Shown piece after piece: positions 25,968-36,174 of a stretch of 64,000 nt of DNA. Each line of letters opens with the position of its first letter. The first letter of the stretch is position 1. Under the pieces are notes generated by a model, which did no database searches, was not told where the DNA came from, and saw nothing but the letters and a program-made list of their open reading frames with translations. Position numbers and translations under genes: made by a program. The stretch lies in the NCBI RefSeq assembly GCF_014595945.1, contig NZ_JABXWU010000001.1:620001-684000 (forward strand), given 5' to 3'. Origin of the DNA: Alkalibacillus aidingensis. GTDB taxonomy: Bacteria > Bacillota > Bacilli > Bacillales > Alkalibacillaceae.

Positions 25968-27434
25968 TTAAGATTCTTTATAGTACCTTAAAACTGGCTT
26001 TCTTGCTGCAGTTGTTTCATCCATTCGACTAACGACGGTATTATGAGGTGCTTCCTGAACAATCTCAGGGTCCTCTTTAGCTTCGTTCGATATTTGAATC
26101 ATTGCATCAATAAATTCATCGAGAGTCTCTTTTGACTCTGTTTCTGTAGGTTCTACCATCAATGCTTCTTCTACATTTAGTGGGAAGTAGATTGTTGGTG
26201 GATGATAACCAAAATCAAGTAAGCGTTTCGCCATATCTAGCGTGCGAACACCTAGTTTCTTTTGTTTTTTACCTGATAAAACAAATTCGTGTTTACAATG
26301 CTGATTAAATGGCAACTCAAACTCTTCTTCTAAACGACGCATCATGTAATTGGCATTTAAAACCGCGTTTTCACTTACTTGTTTTAAGCCGTCTGGTCCC
26401 ATAGATCGAATGTAGGTATAAGCACGCACGTTAATACCAAAGTTTCCAAAGTAAGGCTTAATTCGTCCAATTGACTGTGGTCGGTCATAATCAAGGAAAT
26501 AGCTTTCATCATTTTTAGCGATTAATGGTTTTGGTAGATATGGTGCTAACTCTTTTGTCACACCAACTGGTCCTGAACCAGGTCCACCTCCACCATGTGG
26601 TCCCGTAAAGGTTTTGTGTAAGTTTAAGTGAACGACATCAAAACCCATATCTCCTGGACGAGTATAACCCATAATGGCATTTAAATTGGCACCATCATAG
26701 TACAGCTTTCCACCTGCATCGTGAACAATTGTGGCCATTTCTAATATATGTTCTTCAAATAGTCCTAAGGTGTTTGGGTTTGTTAACATTAAAGCAGCTG
26801 TATTTTCATTAACCACACGTTTAAGATCTTCGAGGTCGACTAAACCATTTTCATCTGATTTAACGGTAACTGCCTCAAAACCTGCTACTGTAGCTGATGC
26901 AGGGTTAGTTCCGTGAGCTGAGTCTGGTACGATGACTTCTGTTCGGTGGTCATCTCCATTTGCCTCATGGAATGCACGAATCATCATTAGCCCAGTCCAC
27001 TCACCTTGAGCACCTGCTGCTGATTGTAAGGTGACAGAGTCCATTCCCGTAATTTCACTTAGTGATGTTTGTAAGTCATACATTAATGCTAACGCACCCT
27101 GAATTGAACTCTCTTCTTGGTAAGGATGAATCATACTAAACCCTGGAATTCTGGCAATATCCTCATTGATTTTTGGATTATATTTCATCGTACATGAACC
27201 TAAAGGATAAAACCCAGAATCAACACCATGGTTCCTTGTTGATAAAGCTGTATAGTGGCGCATAATTTGAAGTTCACTAACCTCAGGTAAATCAGGTGCT
27301 TCTTGACGGACATATTCTTGGTCAAATTCAACATCCAGATCTAAATCCTCTACGTCCAACTCCGGTAAACTGTACCCTTTTCGTCCTTCTTGACTCAATT
27401 CAAAAATGACTGGAAAATCTTGCTCATTAGCCAT
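25968..27434 (-). CDS. gcvPB: Glycine dehydrogenase (decarboxylating) subunit 2
   Basis: This is the PLP-binding half of the glycine cleavage P-protein, which decarboxylates glycine and passes an aminomethyl group to lipoylated H-protein. It has 488 residues. The PLP lysine is in [15 protein letters not shown] near residue 272, and [12 protein letters not shown] is present. I use ATG 27434 (MANEQDF), just after GGTGAG, which gives the same length as the B. subtilis subunit. It overlaps gcvPA by 8 nt. Confidence 0.97.
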   Translation of the reverse strand: MANEQDFPVIFELSQEGRKGYSLPELDVEDLDLDVEFDQEYVRQEAPDLPEVSELQIMRHYTALSTRNHGVDSGFYPLGSCTMKYNPKINEDIARIPGFSMIHPYQEESSIQGALALMYDLQTSLSEITGMDSVTLQSAAGAQGEWTGLMMIRAFHEANGDDHRTEVIVPDSAHGTNPASATVAGFEAVTVKSDENGLVDLEDLKRVVNENTAALMLTNPNTLGLFEEHILEMATIVHDAGGKLYYDGANLNAIMGYTRPGDMGFDVVHLNLHKTFTGPHGGGGPGSGPVGVTKELAPYLPKPLIAKNDESYFLDYDRPQSIGRIKPYFGNFGINVRAYTYIRSMGPDGLKQVSENAVLNANYMMRRLEEEFELPFNQHCKHEFVLSGKKQKKLGVRTLDMAKRLLDFGYHPPTIYFPLNVEEALMVEPTETESKETLDEFIDAMIQISNEAKEDPEIVQEAPHNTVVSRMDETTAARKPVLRYYKES

Positions 27435-28776
27435 TGATCTCACCAACTTCCTTAATAAATTGATCGATCTCATCTTTCGATCTAACCTCTGTCACAGCCA
27501 CTAGCATGTGATTAGTTAGATTTTGATCAATCCGACCTAAATCGTAACCACCAATAAAGCCACGTTGTAATAGTTTTTCATTTATATTTGAAACAGGTTG
27601 GTCTACCTTAACGATAAATTCATTGAAGAATGGCCCGTTAGTAAGCACTTCAAAGCCAGCTGCCTCAAAAGCTTTTTTAGCATAACGTGCTTTCTTCATG
27701 TTCAGGACTGCCATCTCACGAATCCCTTGTTTTCCTAAAGCCGTCATCGCAACAGACGAAGCTAGAGCATTGAGAGCTTGGTTTGAACAAATATTTGACG
27801 TCGCTTTGTCACGACGAATATGCTGTTCACGAGCTTGTAATGTTAATACAAAACCTCTACGGCCCTCTTCGTCTACAGTCTGACCAACTAAACGTCCTGG
27901 AACTTTACGCATTAACTTTTTCGTCGTTGCAAAGTAACCACAATGTGGTCCACCAAATTGAGCTGGAATACCAAACACTTGAGTATCACCAACAACAATA
28001 TCAGCACCAAATTCTCCTGGAGGTGTTAAATATCCTAGTGCTAGTGGATTACTAGAGACAATCATCATCGTTTTCTTTTGGTCAGCTAATAAGCTTTCAA
28101 CCTCTTTAAGTGGCTCAACTTGACCGAAGAAATTCGGATATTGGATCACGACACTGGCTGTTTCATCGTCTAATTCATTCCTTAACTGATTCAAGTCAGT
28201 TAGCCCATCATGATGGTCAATTTCAACAATCTCTAAATTAAAACCTTTAGCATAAGTATAGATAACTTCCATGGATTCAGGGTGAATCGCCTTAGAAACT
28301 AAAACTTTCTTTTTCTTAGTTTGACCAGCACTTAAGTTCACAGCTTCTGCTAGAGCAGTCCCACCATCGTACATTGATGAGTTTGCCACTTCCATTCCTG
28401 TCATTTCACAAATCATTGTTTGGAATTCAAAGATCGCTTGTAGTTCACCTTGAGAAATCTCAGGCTGATATGGTGTGTAGGCTGTGTAAAACTCTGATCT
28501 CGAAATCACATGATCGACTATTGATGGGATGTAGTGGTGATAAACCCCAGCACCTAAAAATGAAGTATGTGATTGTAAATGACTATTTTGGCCTGCTAAT
28601 TCTGTTAATTCTTTAGTCAATTCGTATTCTGACTTCGCCGGCTTAATATTAAGGTCACCTTTAAACCTAACTGCTTCAGGAATGTCGCTAAACAATTCGT
28701 CTGTAGAAGCTACACCAATAGTATCTAGCATCGCTTGTTTGTCTGTTGTTGTCATTGGAATATAACGATGTTGCAT
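27427..28776 (-). CDS. gcvPA: Glycine dehydrogenase (decarboxylating) subunit 1
   Basis: This is the N-terminal half of the split glycine cleavage P-protein, which pairs with GcvPB. It has 449 residues, beginning [15 protein letters not shown]. Conserved segments are [27 protein letters not shown] and CSNQAL. The ATG start follows GGGGTGAGG. It lies 16 nt after gcvT in the usual T-PA-PB order and is controlled by the glycine riboswitch upstream of gcvT. Confidence 0.97.
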   Translation of the reverse strand: MQHRYIPMTTTDKQAMLDTIGVASTDELFSDIPEAVRFKGDLNIKPAKSEYELTKELTELAGQNSHLQSHTSFLGAGVYHHYIPSIVDHVISRSEFYTAYTPYQPEISQGELQAIFEFQTMICEMTGMEVANSSMYDGGTALAEAVNLSAGQTKKKKVLVSKAIHPESMEVIYTYAKGFNLEIVEIDHHDGLTDLNQLRNELDDETASVVIQYPNFFGQVEPLKEVESLLADQKKTMMIVSSNPLALGYLTPPGEFGADIVVGDTQVFGIPAQFGGPHCGYFATTKKLMRKVPGRLVGQTVDEEGRRGFVLTLQAREQHIRRDKATSNICSNQALNALASSVAMTALGKQGIREMAVLNMKKARYAKKAFEAAGFEVLTNGPFFNEFIVKVDQPVSNINEKLLQRGFIGGYDLGRIDQNLTNHMLVAVTEVRSKDEIDQFIKEVGEING

Positions 28777-28792
28777 AAAACCTCACCCCTCT

Positions 28793-29896
28793 TTATGATC
28801 TTTTATAAAATGGTGTTGGAACAACTTTCGCTGACAAAGTTCTCTTCCTAACTTGAACAGCTAAAGACTCACCTTCCTTAGCTAAATCACTTTCTACTAA
28901 AGCCAAGCCAACATTCTTCCCTAACGTTGGTGATTGCGTTCCTGATGTAACAAAACCAACCACTTGATCGTTTTTAAGGACCTCATACCCATGTCTTGGT
29001 ATCCCTTTATCTAACATTTCAATTCCTACAAGTTTTCGGGAAGGACCTTGCTCCTTTTGTTCTTTAAGTACTTCCTTACCGATAAAATCAGATTCCTTTT
29101 TTACTTTTACTGCAAAACCGATCCCCGCTTCGATTGGTGTAATATCTTTAGATAGTTCCTGCCCATAAAGTGCTAGGTTTGCTTCAAAGCGTAAGGTATC
29201 ACGCGCGCCTAGACCAATCGGTTGAACACCCTCACTTTCACCTGCATCAAGAATGGCTCTCCATAAAGAGCGACCTGAATCCTTATTGATATAGATTTCA
29301 AAACCATCTTCACCTGTATAACCTGTTCTAGAAACAAGTGCACCGTGCTCAATACCATATAAATTCACGTGATCCTTAAAACGGAAAAACTTAATTTCAC
29401 TTAAGTCTTCATCAGTCAACTTTTGCAGAATTTGCTCTGCCTTTGGCCCCTGTAACGCCAATTGAACAATTTCCGAACTAATATTTTCTAAAACAACATC
29501 TCCTTCAACGTGCTGATTCAACCAATTAAAATCTTTTTCTGTATTGGCCGCATTAACGACTAATAGATAATCTTGCTCTTGAAGTTTATAAATCAGGAAA
29601 TCATCAACGGTTCCACCATCTGGATAGCACATGGCTGTGTATTGTGCTTGATTAATTTTCAACTTACTAACATCGTTTGTTACCATCTTCTGTAAGAATG
29701 CCTCACTACCTGAACCTTTGACAGTAATTTCGCCCATGTGTGATACATCGAATAATCCAGCTCTTTCCCTTGTTGCTTGATGTTCATCCTTAATACTAGA
29801 AAATTGTACAGGTAGGTCCCACCCACCAAAGTCAATCGTCTTAGCTCCATGTACTTCATACTCGGAATACAATGGTGTTCTTTTAACTTCTGCCAT
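28793..29896 (-). CDS. gcvT: Aminomethyltransferase (glycine cleavage T-protein)
   Basis: GcvT transfers the aminomethyl carbon to tetrahydrofolate and releases ammonia. It has 367 residues. Folate-site segments are DVSHMGEI (about residues 54-61) and [12 protein letters not shown], and [10 protein letters not shown] lies near 235-245. I use ATG 29896 ([10 protein letters not shown]), 7 nt after GGAGG. Reading the frame further upstream would run through the riboswitch and is not credible. It is the first gene of the gcv operon. The one-carbon units link to folD at 8.7 kb. Confidence 0.97.
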   Translation of the reverse strand: MAEVKRTPLYSEYEVHGAKTIDFGGWDLPVQFSSIKDEHQATRERAGLFDVSHMGEITVKGSGSEAFLQKMVTNDVSKLKINQAQYTAMCYPDGGTVDDFLIYKLQEQDYLLVVNAANTEKDFNWLNQHVEGDVVLENISSEIVQLALQGPKAEQILQKLTDEDLSEIKFFRFKDHVNLYGIEHGALVSRTGYTGEDGFEIYINKDSGRSLWRAILDAGESEGVQPIGLGARDTLRFEANLALYGQELSKDITPIEAGIGFAVKVKKESDFIGKEVLKEQKEQGPSRKLVGIEMLDKGIPRHGYEVLKNDQVVGFVTSGTQSPTLGKNVGLALVESDLAKEGESLAVQVRKRTLSAKVVPTPFYKRS

Positions 29897-29921
29897 AACA
29901 TAACCTCCATTTTTAAGCATT

Positions 29922-29957
29922 AAAAAAGAGAATACCAAATAAACATTCGGAATTCTC
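29922..29957 (-). terminator. Expression-platform terminator of the glycine riboswitch
   Basis: GAGAATTCC (29957-29949) pairs with GGTATTCTC (29936-29928) with one mismatch, followed by six T. It overlaps the end of the second aptamer and precedes the gcvT ribosome site, so glycine binding would prevent termination. Confidence 0.8.
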
Positions 29958-30122
29958 TCTGTCCTGACACCTGAAAGTTTTGCAATATGTATTGCTTTCA
30001 TCGTTGGTGGTTCATTACTCATGAACTCTCTCCAGAGGTGCGTCATACAAGAGTCTTTTTGCCTGAGAGATTCATACTTTCGTATTTGCTCCGTCGGCGC
30101 CACTTAATGTGAACTCTCCCCT
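29956..30122 (-). promoter_or_regulatory. Tandem glycine riboswitch (gcvT leader)
   Basis: On the minus strand two glycine aptamers follow one another. The first begins GGGAGAGTTCAC and contains GGCGCCGACGGAGCAA, AATCTCTCAGGCAAAA and GACTC. The second contains ACCACCAACGATGAAAGCAA and TTTCAGGTGTCAGGACAGAG. A short linker joins them. These are the known conserved blocks of the cooperative tandem glycine riboswitch, which turns on glycine cleavage when glycine is plentiful. A terminator follows immediately. Confidence 0.97.
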
Positions 30123-30263
30123 TGTAATCATTCGCATCATAATATTTATTTTTTAGGACATAATAAATTTTTGAAAGTCTTAACAACCTTACACTAATAT
30201 GACTTAGAATCTTTCTAATTTAAAAGATTAATTGTTCAAAAAGTATGAATAAATCCACTTGTC

Positions 30264-30293
30264 ATTATAGCATATGAAACGTAAATGTGTAAG
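30264..30293 (-). promoter_or_regulatory. Extended -10 promoter for the gcv leader
   Basis: CTTACA (30293-30288) and TGCTATAAT (TATAAT 30269-30264), spaced 18 nt, on the minus strand. It would give about 135 nt of leader before the first glycine aptamer. Confidence 0.45.
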
Positions 30294-30335
30294 TATTGTC
30301 ATTTAATTGAGCTAAATAAGTTAGGGGAATGTATT

Positions 30336-31937
30336 ATGGAATTGAACATTCAGACTAATCATGTTAATAACGCCGTTGATGAAATGAAAGATTCACCGAG
30401 TGGTGATTGGGATACATTTAAAAAAGCTTACCAACTCAATCAATTATCCATGACTAACAGAAATGAAATTACATCTTTAAAATATTTACCAAACCTTGAG
30501 TTAATGCCCCACCAGCAAGAAGCAGTTGAGAAAGTATTATTCCATATGCATGGACGTGCCATTTTAGCTGATGAAGTAGGGTTGGGTAAGACAATTGAAG
30601 CAGGGGTAATCTTAAAGGAACTTATGACTAAAGGTCTTGTCCAAAAGGTTCTTATTTTAGTTCCATCATCGCTCATCCAACAGTGGGTTGGTGAAATGAA
30701 CCAGACCTTCTTCATACCAGCAAGAGCGAAACATCGCTCTTATCCATGGGAAGCTTACGATATTGTCATTTCATCAATTGATTTAGCCAAAAAAGAACCC
30801 CATGCATCACAAATCATCGAACAAGAATATGATTTACTTATTGTTGACGAAGCACATCGCCTTAAAAATGCTAACACTAAAAATTATCAGTTTGTTAAGC
30901 AAATTAAATCAACCTATTGCTTATTATTAACTGCAACACCAATTCAGAATAAAATTGATGAAATCTATCACTTAATGCAAATTGTTCGTCCAGGTTTGTT
31001 AGGTGACAAGAAGATCTTTAAAGAACAAGTAAAAGAAAGTAACTATGATGCAGTTCAAACTTTAATTAAACAATCGATGGTAAGAACCAAGAAAAGCGAT
31101 GTTCTGGATGAGTGGGCGACAAGAGACATCTCAACCATAAAAGTTGATTTTAATGAAGAAGAAAAAGAAGTTTATCATGACCTTGAAGGCATCAACACAT
31201 CCCATTCATTAACTAATTTAACTTTAAAAAGAGAATTTTGTTCTAGTCGAGAAGCATGCTATCTTTCCATGCAAAAACAAGAGAATATTAATAATGAAGA
31301 GTTAATGAACAAGATTGAGCAGCTTCCTCATCACTCAAAAGCATTAAGAACGATTGAGTTGATCCAGGAATTAGATGAAAAAGTGATTATATTTACTGAA
31401 TATAAATCAACTCAACTATACTTACAATGGTTATGTCAGCAGAATGGAATTAGTGCTGTCCCTTATAATGGAGACTTTAGAAAAAGTAAAAAACAATGGA
31501 TGCTACAACTATTTAAAAACAATGCTAAAGTATTAATTGCAACAGATGCAGGTGCAGAAGGCCTTAACCTGCAATTCTGCCGAACAATGATTCACTACGA
31601 TCTACCTTGGAACCCTATGAAATTAGAGCAACGAATTGGAAGAATTCATCGCTTTGGTCAAAAAGAAGATGTCAACATCTACTATGTCGTATTAAAGAAT
31701 ACTATCGATGAAAAAATACTACATCTCTTATACGATAAACTATCCGTATTTAAAGGGGTTATTGGTGAGATTGATCAGATCTTAAGTAACTTCGGTATCG
31801 ATAATTTTGAAGACGAAGTAAGCGAGATTCTCGATGAATCACGGTCTGAACGTGAAGCAGCAATAAAGATAGATAACTTAGTATCCATCATTCAAAGTAA
31901 CCAACCTGAGGAGGAACTAAGAGATGAATCAAGCTGA
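30336..31937 (+). CDS. yqhH: SNF2-family helicase YqhH
   Basis: This is a DEAD-box-like SNF2/RapA-type ATPase expected to move along double-stranded nucleic acid. It has 533 residues. The helicase motifs are motif I DEVGLGKTIEAG (about residues 77-88), Ia, motif II DEAHRLKN, motif III LTATPIQN, motif V ATDAGAEGLNL and motif VI QRIGRIHRFGQ. I use ATG 30336, 8 nt after AGGGG. Upstream in-frame starts lack a ribosome site. It is coupled with yqhG, whose start overlaps by 14 nt. The substrate is unknown. Confidence 0.93.
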   Translation: MELNIQTNHVNNAVDEMKDSPSGDWDTFKKAYQLNQLSMTNRNEITSLKYLPNLELMPHQQEAVEKVLFHMHGRAILADEVGLGKTIEAGVILKELMTKGLVQKVLILVPSSLIQQWVGEMNQTFFIPARAKHRSYPWEAYDIVISSIDLAKKEPHASQIIEQEYDLLIVDEAHRLKNANTKNYQFVKQIKSTYCLLLTATPIQNKIDEIYHLMQIVRPGLLGDKKIFKEQVKESNYDAVQTLIKQSMVRTKKSDVLDEWATRDISTIKVDFNEEEKEVYHDLEGINTSHSLTNLTLKREFCSSREACYLSMQKQENINNEELMNKIEQLPHHSKALRTIELIQELDEKVIIFTEYKSTQLYLQWLCQQNGISAVPYNGDFRKSKKQWMLQLFKNNAKVLIATDAGAEGLNLQFCRTMIHYDLPWNPMKLEQRIGRIHRFGQKEDVNIYYVVLKNTIDEKILHLLYDKLSVFKGVIGEIDQILSNFGIDNFEDEVSEILDESRSEREAAIKIDNLVSIIQSNQPEEELRDESS

Positions 31938-32727
31938 GATACACGGATTTCTTTATGACTTCTTTACCAAACGACAAGCAGATATACTTCACAATGAAGA
32001 TGGTTTGCTAAAAGTTAAATTGACTAAAGAACTAGACCAGAAGCTTATGAATCGCCCATTCTACTGGCAGTATATCCAGGCTATGGGGAAAGAAGGTGAA
32101 CCGTTATCAGTGACTTTTCAATCAAAAGAAAACACTTCAGAGGAAGGTGAATGGGTCCACTTCGGTTCACCAAGACTACAACAAATATTTGATATCATTA
32201 AAGAAGAAGGAAAATATACGACCCTATATGAACAGTTGGAAGAGAAAACAAATAGGACACCACTTTATCCTTGGTTTGTGTGTAATTTACAGGTGAAATA
32301 TCGTGGGTGGTATGTTCATGATGAATTGGTCAGTCTCGGCATATTATTGACAAATGGAACCATGCGATTCAACTGGATGGAAGAAAATATGCATGAGGAG
32401 TATTCAGAAACGATTCCAGATTATGCTTACACAATACCTTTAATTATCTCACCGCAGCGGGCCATGGAACAAATTACCTATGAACTTTCAAAACGGATCA
32501 AAGAGGACTCACAAAATTTCTATGATCAATCAGTTGCCTTATATGAGAAAGAAATACAGATGTTAGATGATTTAACTGATCTGAACGATGAAGAGAGTCA
32601 AAATTTTTATGAGCAAAATAAAGAACAGATCTACGAGCGACTTTATCCTAAGGTTGAATTAAATTGGGTCAATGGTGGCATTTTTTATCTTTCAAAAGAT
32701 AAAACGAATCAGTTAACATCAATATAA
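31924..32727 (+). CDS. yqhG: YqhG family protein
   Basis: This 267-residue protein is always found next to the SNF2 helicase YqhH in Bacillus and overlaps it by 14 nt here, so the two probably act together. It has no signal peptide or membrane helix. It is rich in acidic and aromatic residues, with a segment YPWFVCNLQVKYRGWYVHDEL near the middle and a helical, Gln/Glu-rich C-terminal part. The ATG start follows GAGGAGG. Its biochemical role is not known. Confidence 0.85.
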   Translation: MNQAEIHGFLYDFFTKRQADILHNEDGLLKVKLTKELDQKLMNRPFYWQYIQAMGKEGEPLSVTFQSKENTSEEGEWVHFGSPRLQQIFDIIKEEGKYTTLYEQLEEKTNRTPLYPWFVCNLQVKYRGWYVHDELVSLGILLTNGTMRFNWMEENMHEEYSETIPDYAYTIPLIISPQRAMEQITYELSKRIKEDSQNFYDQSVALYEKEIQMLDDLTDLNDEESQNFYEQNKEQIYERLYPKVELNWVNGGIFYLSKDKTNQLTSI

Positions 32728-32752
32728 TTTTTTATTAGATTTTTTTCAGTCT

Positions 32753-32775
32753 AAGGAAAACAGAGTTTTCTTTCT
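32753..32775 (+). terminator. Weak terminator after yqhG
   Basis: The arms AAGGAAAAC and GTTTTCTTT around AGA are followed by CTATTTTC, 26 nt past the yqhG stop. The stem is AT-rich and includes one G-U pair. Confidence 0.4.
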
Positions 32776-32868
32776 ATTTTCATAAAACTTCTCTTTTAAA
32801 CACAAAATAATTTACTTAACCACCATTTTGGAATTTTTGTGGTGGATTGACTTAGTTATCAGAGTCCG

Positions 32869-33366
32869 TTATAAATTTAAGTAACATAAAATTTCTTGGG
32901 CACATTCGTCAATCTCCAATTCGTCAACCTTGATTATTTTAACGGTCGATTGTTGGTACAAGTTTTGTCTAGATCTAAATAGCTCATGCTTTAACTGATC
33001 ATTGTTATTCCACAGGGGCCTTTTGGCATCAGCTTCTAAACGTTTCGAAATCGTTGGAAAAGAGGCTTGTAGCCATATAGAATTAAAGTTATTTTTCAAT
33101 GTTTCCCGGTTGACAGGAGATTCGACGATCCCACCCCCTGTTGCAATTACTGCGCCATCACTAGGCATCGAGAGCAATACCTCTTCTTCTACTTCTCTAA
33201 AATAATCCTCTCCATGTCTTTTGAAGATATCCTTAATTTGCATACCTAACTGGTTTTCCACAACTTCATCTGTATCATAAAAAGGAATATTTAAATAATC
33301 TGTGAGTTTTTTTCCGACACTAGACTTTCCTGAACCCATAAAACCAACCAACGCAATAGACTTCAT
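32869..33366 (-). CDS. aroK: Shikimate kinase
   Basis: AroK phosphorylates shikimate with ATP, the fifth step of the shikimate pathway. It has 165 residues from ATG 33366 (MKSIALVG), 8 nt after AGGTGA. A GTG four codons upstream overlaps that site. Walker A GFMGSGKS is at about residues 8-15, the shikimate-binding aspartates in DTDEVV, the arginine in YFREVE and the GGG loop near 76-78. It is a single gene, convergent with yqhG and divergent from comGA. Confidence 0.96.
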   Translation of the reverse strand: MKSIALVGFMGSGKSSVGKKLTDYLNIPFYDTDEVVENQLGMQIKDIFKRHGEDYFREVEEEVLLSMPSDGAVIATGGGIVESPVNRETLKNNFNSIWLQASFPTISKRLEADAKRPLWNNNDQLKHELFRSRQNLYQQSTVKIIKVDELEIDECAQEILCYLNL

Positions 33367-33411
33367 TTCTACTATCACCTACTTGTTTATAAATTTTTAG
33401 GGGGGAATGCA

Positions 33412-34419
33412 TTGAATAATCCAGATCAACTATCCGATAAAATCATCAATTATGCGATCAGAAAGGGGGCCTCAGATATTCATTTTTCACCCGATGAATT
33501 TAATGTATCTATCTACTTTCGAATTAATGGTGAACGCTGGTTTTACCAACGCACTACTTTACAAGAATATCAAATACTTTTAAGTTACTTCAAATTTTCA
33601 TCGGGAATGGATATTGCTGAAAATAGAGTACCACAAAACGGGACCCAAGTTTTTAACCGGGAAAACCATTCATATGATCTCAGGCTTTCTACTTTACCAT
33701 TGAAAAGTAGCGAAAGCCTTGCCATCAGAATCCTACCTAAGTATGATTACCCTCACCTTAATGAACTGTTTTTATTTCCTTCTCAGGCTGATACCCTGTT
33801 GAACTGGATCAAAAATCGTTCAGGAATCATTTTATTTACAGGACCAACAGGTAGCGGTAAATCTTCAACAATGTTCGCTTTAATGCGTGAAGCTTCAAAA
33901 ATGTATGGATTTCAAACCATATCGCTAGAAGATCCCATTGAACAGGCAGTTGCTGATATACTACAAGTCCAAGTCAATGAGAAAGCCGGCTTTAATTATG
34001 ATGTTGGACTCAAGGCAGCTTTACGTCATGACCCTGACATTATTTTAATAGGTGAAGTGCGAGATAGCGAAACAGCCAAATTTGCATTTCGTGCGGCCTT
34101 AACCGGACATTTGGTTTTAACAACTGTGCACGCTAGAAACGCTTATGGTACAATCCACCGTTTACAGGAAATGGGGATTAGCCAAACTGATTTGCATCAA
34201 ACCCTAATCGGTATCGCTTCACAACAGCTTTTGCCACTTTCAAAAACAATTCAATTAAAAAGAGGAGATGGAAGAGCAGCTATAGCAGAATTACTTGATG
34301 GTGAGTATTTAACCAGAGCAGTTAACGGATTAAAACCAGAGAATAACCAAGAATTTTACACATTTAATCGATTAAGGAGAAAAGCCTATGCACTCGGCTA
34401 TACTAAAAACGTATTTTAA
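33412..34419 (+). CDS. comGA: Competence ATPase ComGA
   Basis: ComGA is the traffic ATPase (PilB/GspE type) that powers assembly of the competence pseudopilus. It has 335 residues. Walker A GPTGSGKSS is near residues 142-150, the Asp box LEDPIE follows, Walker B is ILIGEVRDSETA and the His box LTTVHARNA. As in other ComGA proteins, no tetracysteine zinc motif is seen. The start is TTG 33412, 6 nt after GGGGGG. An ATG at 33407 is out of frame. The 45-nt gap from aroK shows no clear ComK box. Confidence 0.96.
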   Translation: MNNPDQLSDKIINYAIRKGASDIHFSPDEFNVSIYFRINGERWFYQRTTLQEYQILLSYFKFSSGMDIAENRVPQNGTQVFNRENHSYDLRLSTLPLKSSESLAIRILPKYDYPHLNELFLFPSQADTLLNWIKNRSGIILFTGPTGSGKSSTMFALMREASKMYGFQTISLEDPIEQAVADILQVQVNEKAGFNYDVGLKAALRHDPDIILIGEVRDSETAKFAFRAALTGHLVLTTVHARNAYGTIHRLQEMGISQTDLHQTLIGIASQQLLPLSKTIQLKRGDGRAAIAELLDGEYLTRAVNGLKPENNQEFYTFNRLRRKAYALGYTKNVF

Positions 34420-35434
34420 AAGAAATCGCCTTCCTTTAAAGAAGCAAATTGACTTTCTTGACCGCCTTGCCAAACTTCTTGGTAAAAATTACTCCATTAA
34501 GCAATCGTTAGAGTTTATGTTGTATGACCCTGAATTCTATAAATTAGCTCGATCATTTGTTGATTTCTTACAAAAGGGTATCTCGATTGAGGATTGTTTT
34601 AGGCAATTAAACTTTCAACCAATCGTTGTTGCTTTTCTTTACTTCTCTAAAACAACAGGCCATTTATCTCAGCAAATAATTAATTGTAATAATATGTTAA
34701 AAACAAAATATGAGCTTCAAAAGAAACTCCAGAAAATATTACGCTACCCAATATTCTTAATGATTTTTTCATTGATCATCCTTTTTTCTATGACTCTATT
34801 TCTAATCCCTATGTACCAAACCGCTTTTCAGAGCTTTGGAAATGCAGAATCTATGGTTTGGCTTAACACAATAATTAAGGTATTCCAATTGTCCATTACC
34901 GTGTTTATCTCAATTATCGCCTTGGGGGTGATCATTATATTAATCGTTCATAAACAAGCATCTATCCAGACAAGAATTGCATTCATCAGTCGATTACCTA
35001 TCGTTTGCTCCTTTTATCGGCTCTCCACAACCGCACAATTCTCCTACCATTTATCTTCAATGATGAGTAACGGTAAAACGATTAAGGAAGCCCTATCGAT
35101 TATTGACAATCAATATGAATTACCGATATTACAAAACTATGCTAGCGAAGTCATTACTCAACTTCAAGATGGTAAACCACTAGTAGACAGCTTCTATTCA
35201 CTAACGTTAATTGAAAAGGATTTAAAATTGTTGATCCAACGTAGTACTGAACAAGGCACTTTAGTTCAAGACTTAAATGCTTATACATCATTAGTTACAG
35301 CTTCTTTAGAGGAAAAATCCAAAAACTTAGTCGTTGTCATTCAACCTATTACTTACGGTGTTCTCGGGATTCTAATCATTTCTATCTACGTATTAGCTAT
35401 GTTTCCAATGTTTCAAGTCATTAATAATTTATAA
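34388..35434 (+). CDS. comGB: Competence pilus platform protein ComGB
   Basis: ComGB is the GspF/PilC-like inner-membrane platform of the competence pseudopilus. It has 348 residues with three strong membrane helices (about 115-140, 165-190 and 318-340) and two GspF domains. The ATG start follows AAGGAG and overlaps the comGA end by 32 nt, so it is translationally coupled. Confidence 0.95.
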   Translation: MHSAILKTYFKRNRLPLKKQIDFLDRLAKLLGKNYSIKQSLEFMLYDPEFYKLARSFVDFLQKGISIEDCFRQLNFQPIVVAFLYFSKTTGHLSQQIINCNNMLKTKYELQKKLQKILRYPIFLMIFSLIILFSMTLFLIPMYQTAFQSFGNAESMVWLNTIIKVFQLSITVFISIIALGVIIILIVHKQASIQTRIAFISRLPIVCSFYRLSTTAQFSYHLSSMMSNGKTIKEALSIIDNQYELPILQNYASEVITQLQDGKPLVDSFYSLTLIEKDLKLLIQRSTEQGTLVQDLNAYTSLVTASLEEKSKNLVVVIQPITYGVLGILIISIYVLAMFPMFQVINNL

Positions 35435-35447
35435 AGGTGTGAAAAAA

Positions 35448-35744
35448 ATGTATAACAATAGCAAAGGGTTTACACTTGTTGAGATGTTAGTCGTTTTACT
35501 CATTATTTCCGTCTTATTAATTTTAACTATTCCAAATGTCGTCAAGCACAATACATTTGTAGATGAAAAAGGATGCGAGGCCTATATGGAGCTTGTTCAA
35601 TCCCAGGTTCAACTTTATAAGTTAGACACTGGTGAATATCCATCAGACTTAACAAGTCTAGAAGAAGAAGATTATATTAACAGTACATCATGCCCAGACA
35701 ATCGTTCATTAAGCCTTGTTGATGGTCGTGTCGACATTGAATAG
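35448..35744 (+). CDS. comGC: Major competence pseudopilin ComGC
   Basis: ComGC is the major subunit of the DNA-binding competence pseudopilus. It has 98 residues. A short leader MYNNSKG is followed by the prepilin motif FTLVEMLVVLLII, which the prepilin peptidase ComC would cut. Two cysteines (GCEAY and SCPD, about residues 42 and 83) match the known intramolecular disulfide. I use ATG 35448, 8 nt after AAAGGTG. A GTG three codons upstream overlaps that site. Confidence 0.95.
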   Translation: MYNNSKGFTLVEMLVVLLIISVLLILTIPNVVKHNTFVDEKGCEAYMELVQSQVQLYKLDTGEYPSDLTSLEEEDYINSTSCPDNRSLSLVDGRVDIE

Positions 35745-36174
35745 TAAAGGCTTCACGCTTGTTGAGGTGTTAATCGTTTTAAGCATAGTCACTACAATTA
35801 CCTATTTTTCATTAAACATGTTCCAAGAGATCCAGAACAAAAGAACTATTAATCAATTCTTTGCGACGTTTGAACAAGATATCTTTTATATACAACAGTA
35901 TACACTTTTAAATCAGAGTCGTTTGACCTTAACCTTTCAACCACATAGTCATGGTTATCGAATTTATGATAACCCCCTTATGCCTGCTCATATAGTCCGT
36001 CAATTTGACGATACTATTATATTTCATACAACCGATCTAAACCATAAGATCCGTTTCAATACAACCGGTAACATCTCACAACCAGGCAGCTTTGAAGTAA
36101 TTATCCATAACCAAACTTACCGCATAACCTTCCCTTTTGGAAAAGGACGATACTATGTTACTCAACTGTCGTAA
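35722..36174 (+). CDS. comGD: Competence pseudopilin ComGD
   Basis: This minor pseudopilin has the prepilin motif KGFTLVEVLIVLSIV near the N terminus and a beta-rich tail, 150 residues from ATG 35722. The start is uncertain. In-frame TTG codons at 35716, 35719 and 35737 are alternatives and none has a good ribosome site, so translation probably depends on coupling with comGC, which it overlaps by 23 nt. Confidence 0.9.
   Translation: MVVSTLNSKGFTLVEVLIVLSIVTTITYFSLNMFQEIQNKRTINQFFATFEQDIFYIQQYTLLNQSRLTLTFQPHSHGYRIYDNPLMPAHIVRQFDDTIIFHTTDLNHKIRFNTTGNISQPGSFEVIIHNQTYRITFPFGKGRYYVTQLS

Noticed and set aside
28793-30103. gcvT frame extended to 30103
   Set aside because: The extension would translate the terminator and both glycine aptamers. 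ATG 29896 has a good ribosome site and matches family length.
32820-32845. CCACCA...TGGTGG hairpin after aroK
   Set aside because: A six-pair stem with a 14-nt loop and no T-run, too weak to call a terminator.
33280-33296. ComK-box-like AAAAGGAATATTT upstream of comGA
   Set aside because: Only one imperfect box, inside aroK and about 125 nt from comGA. A real site needs paired boxes with set spacing.
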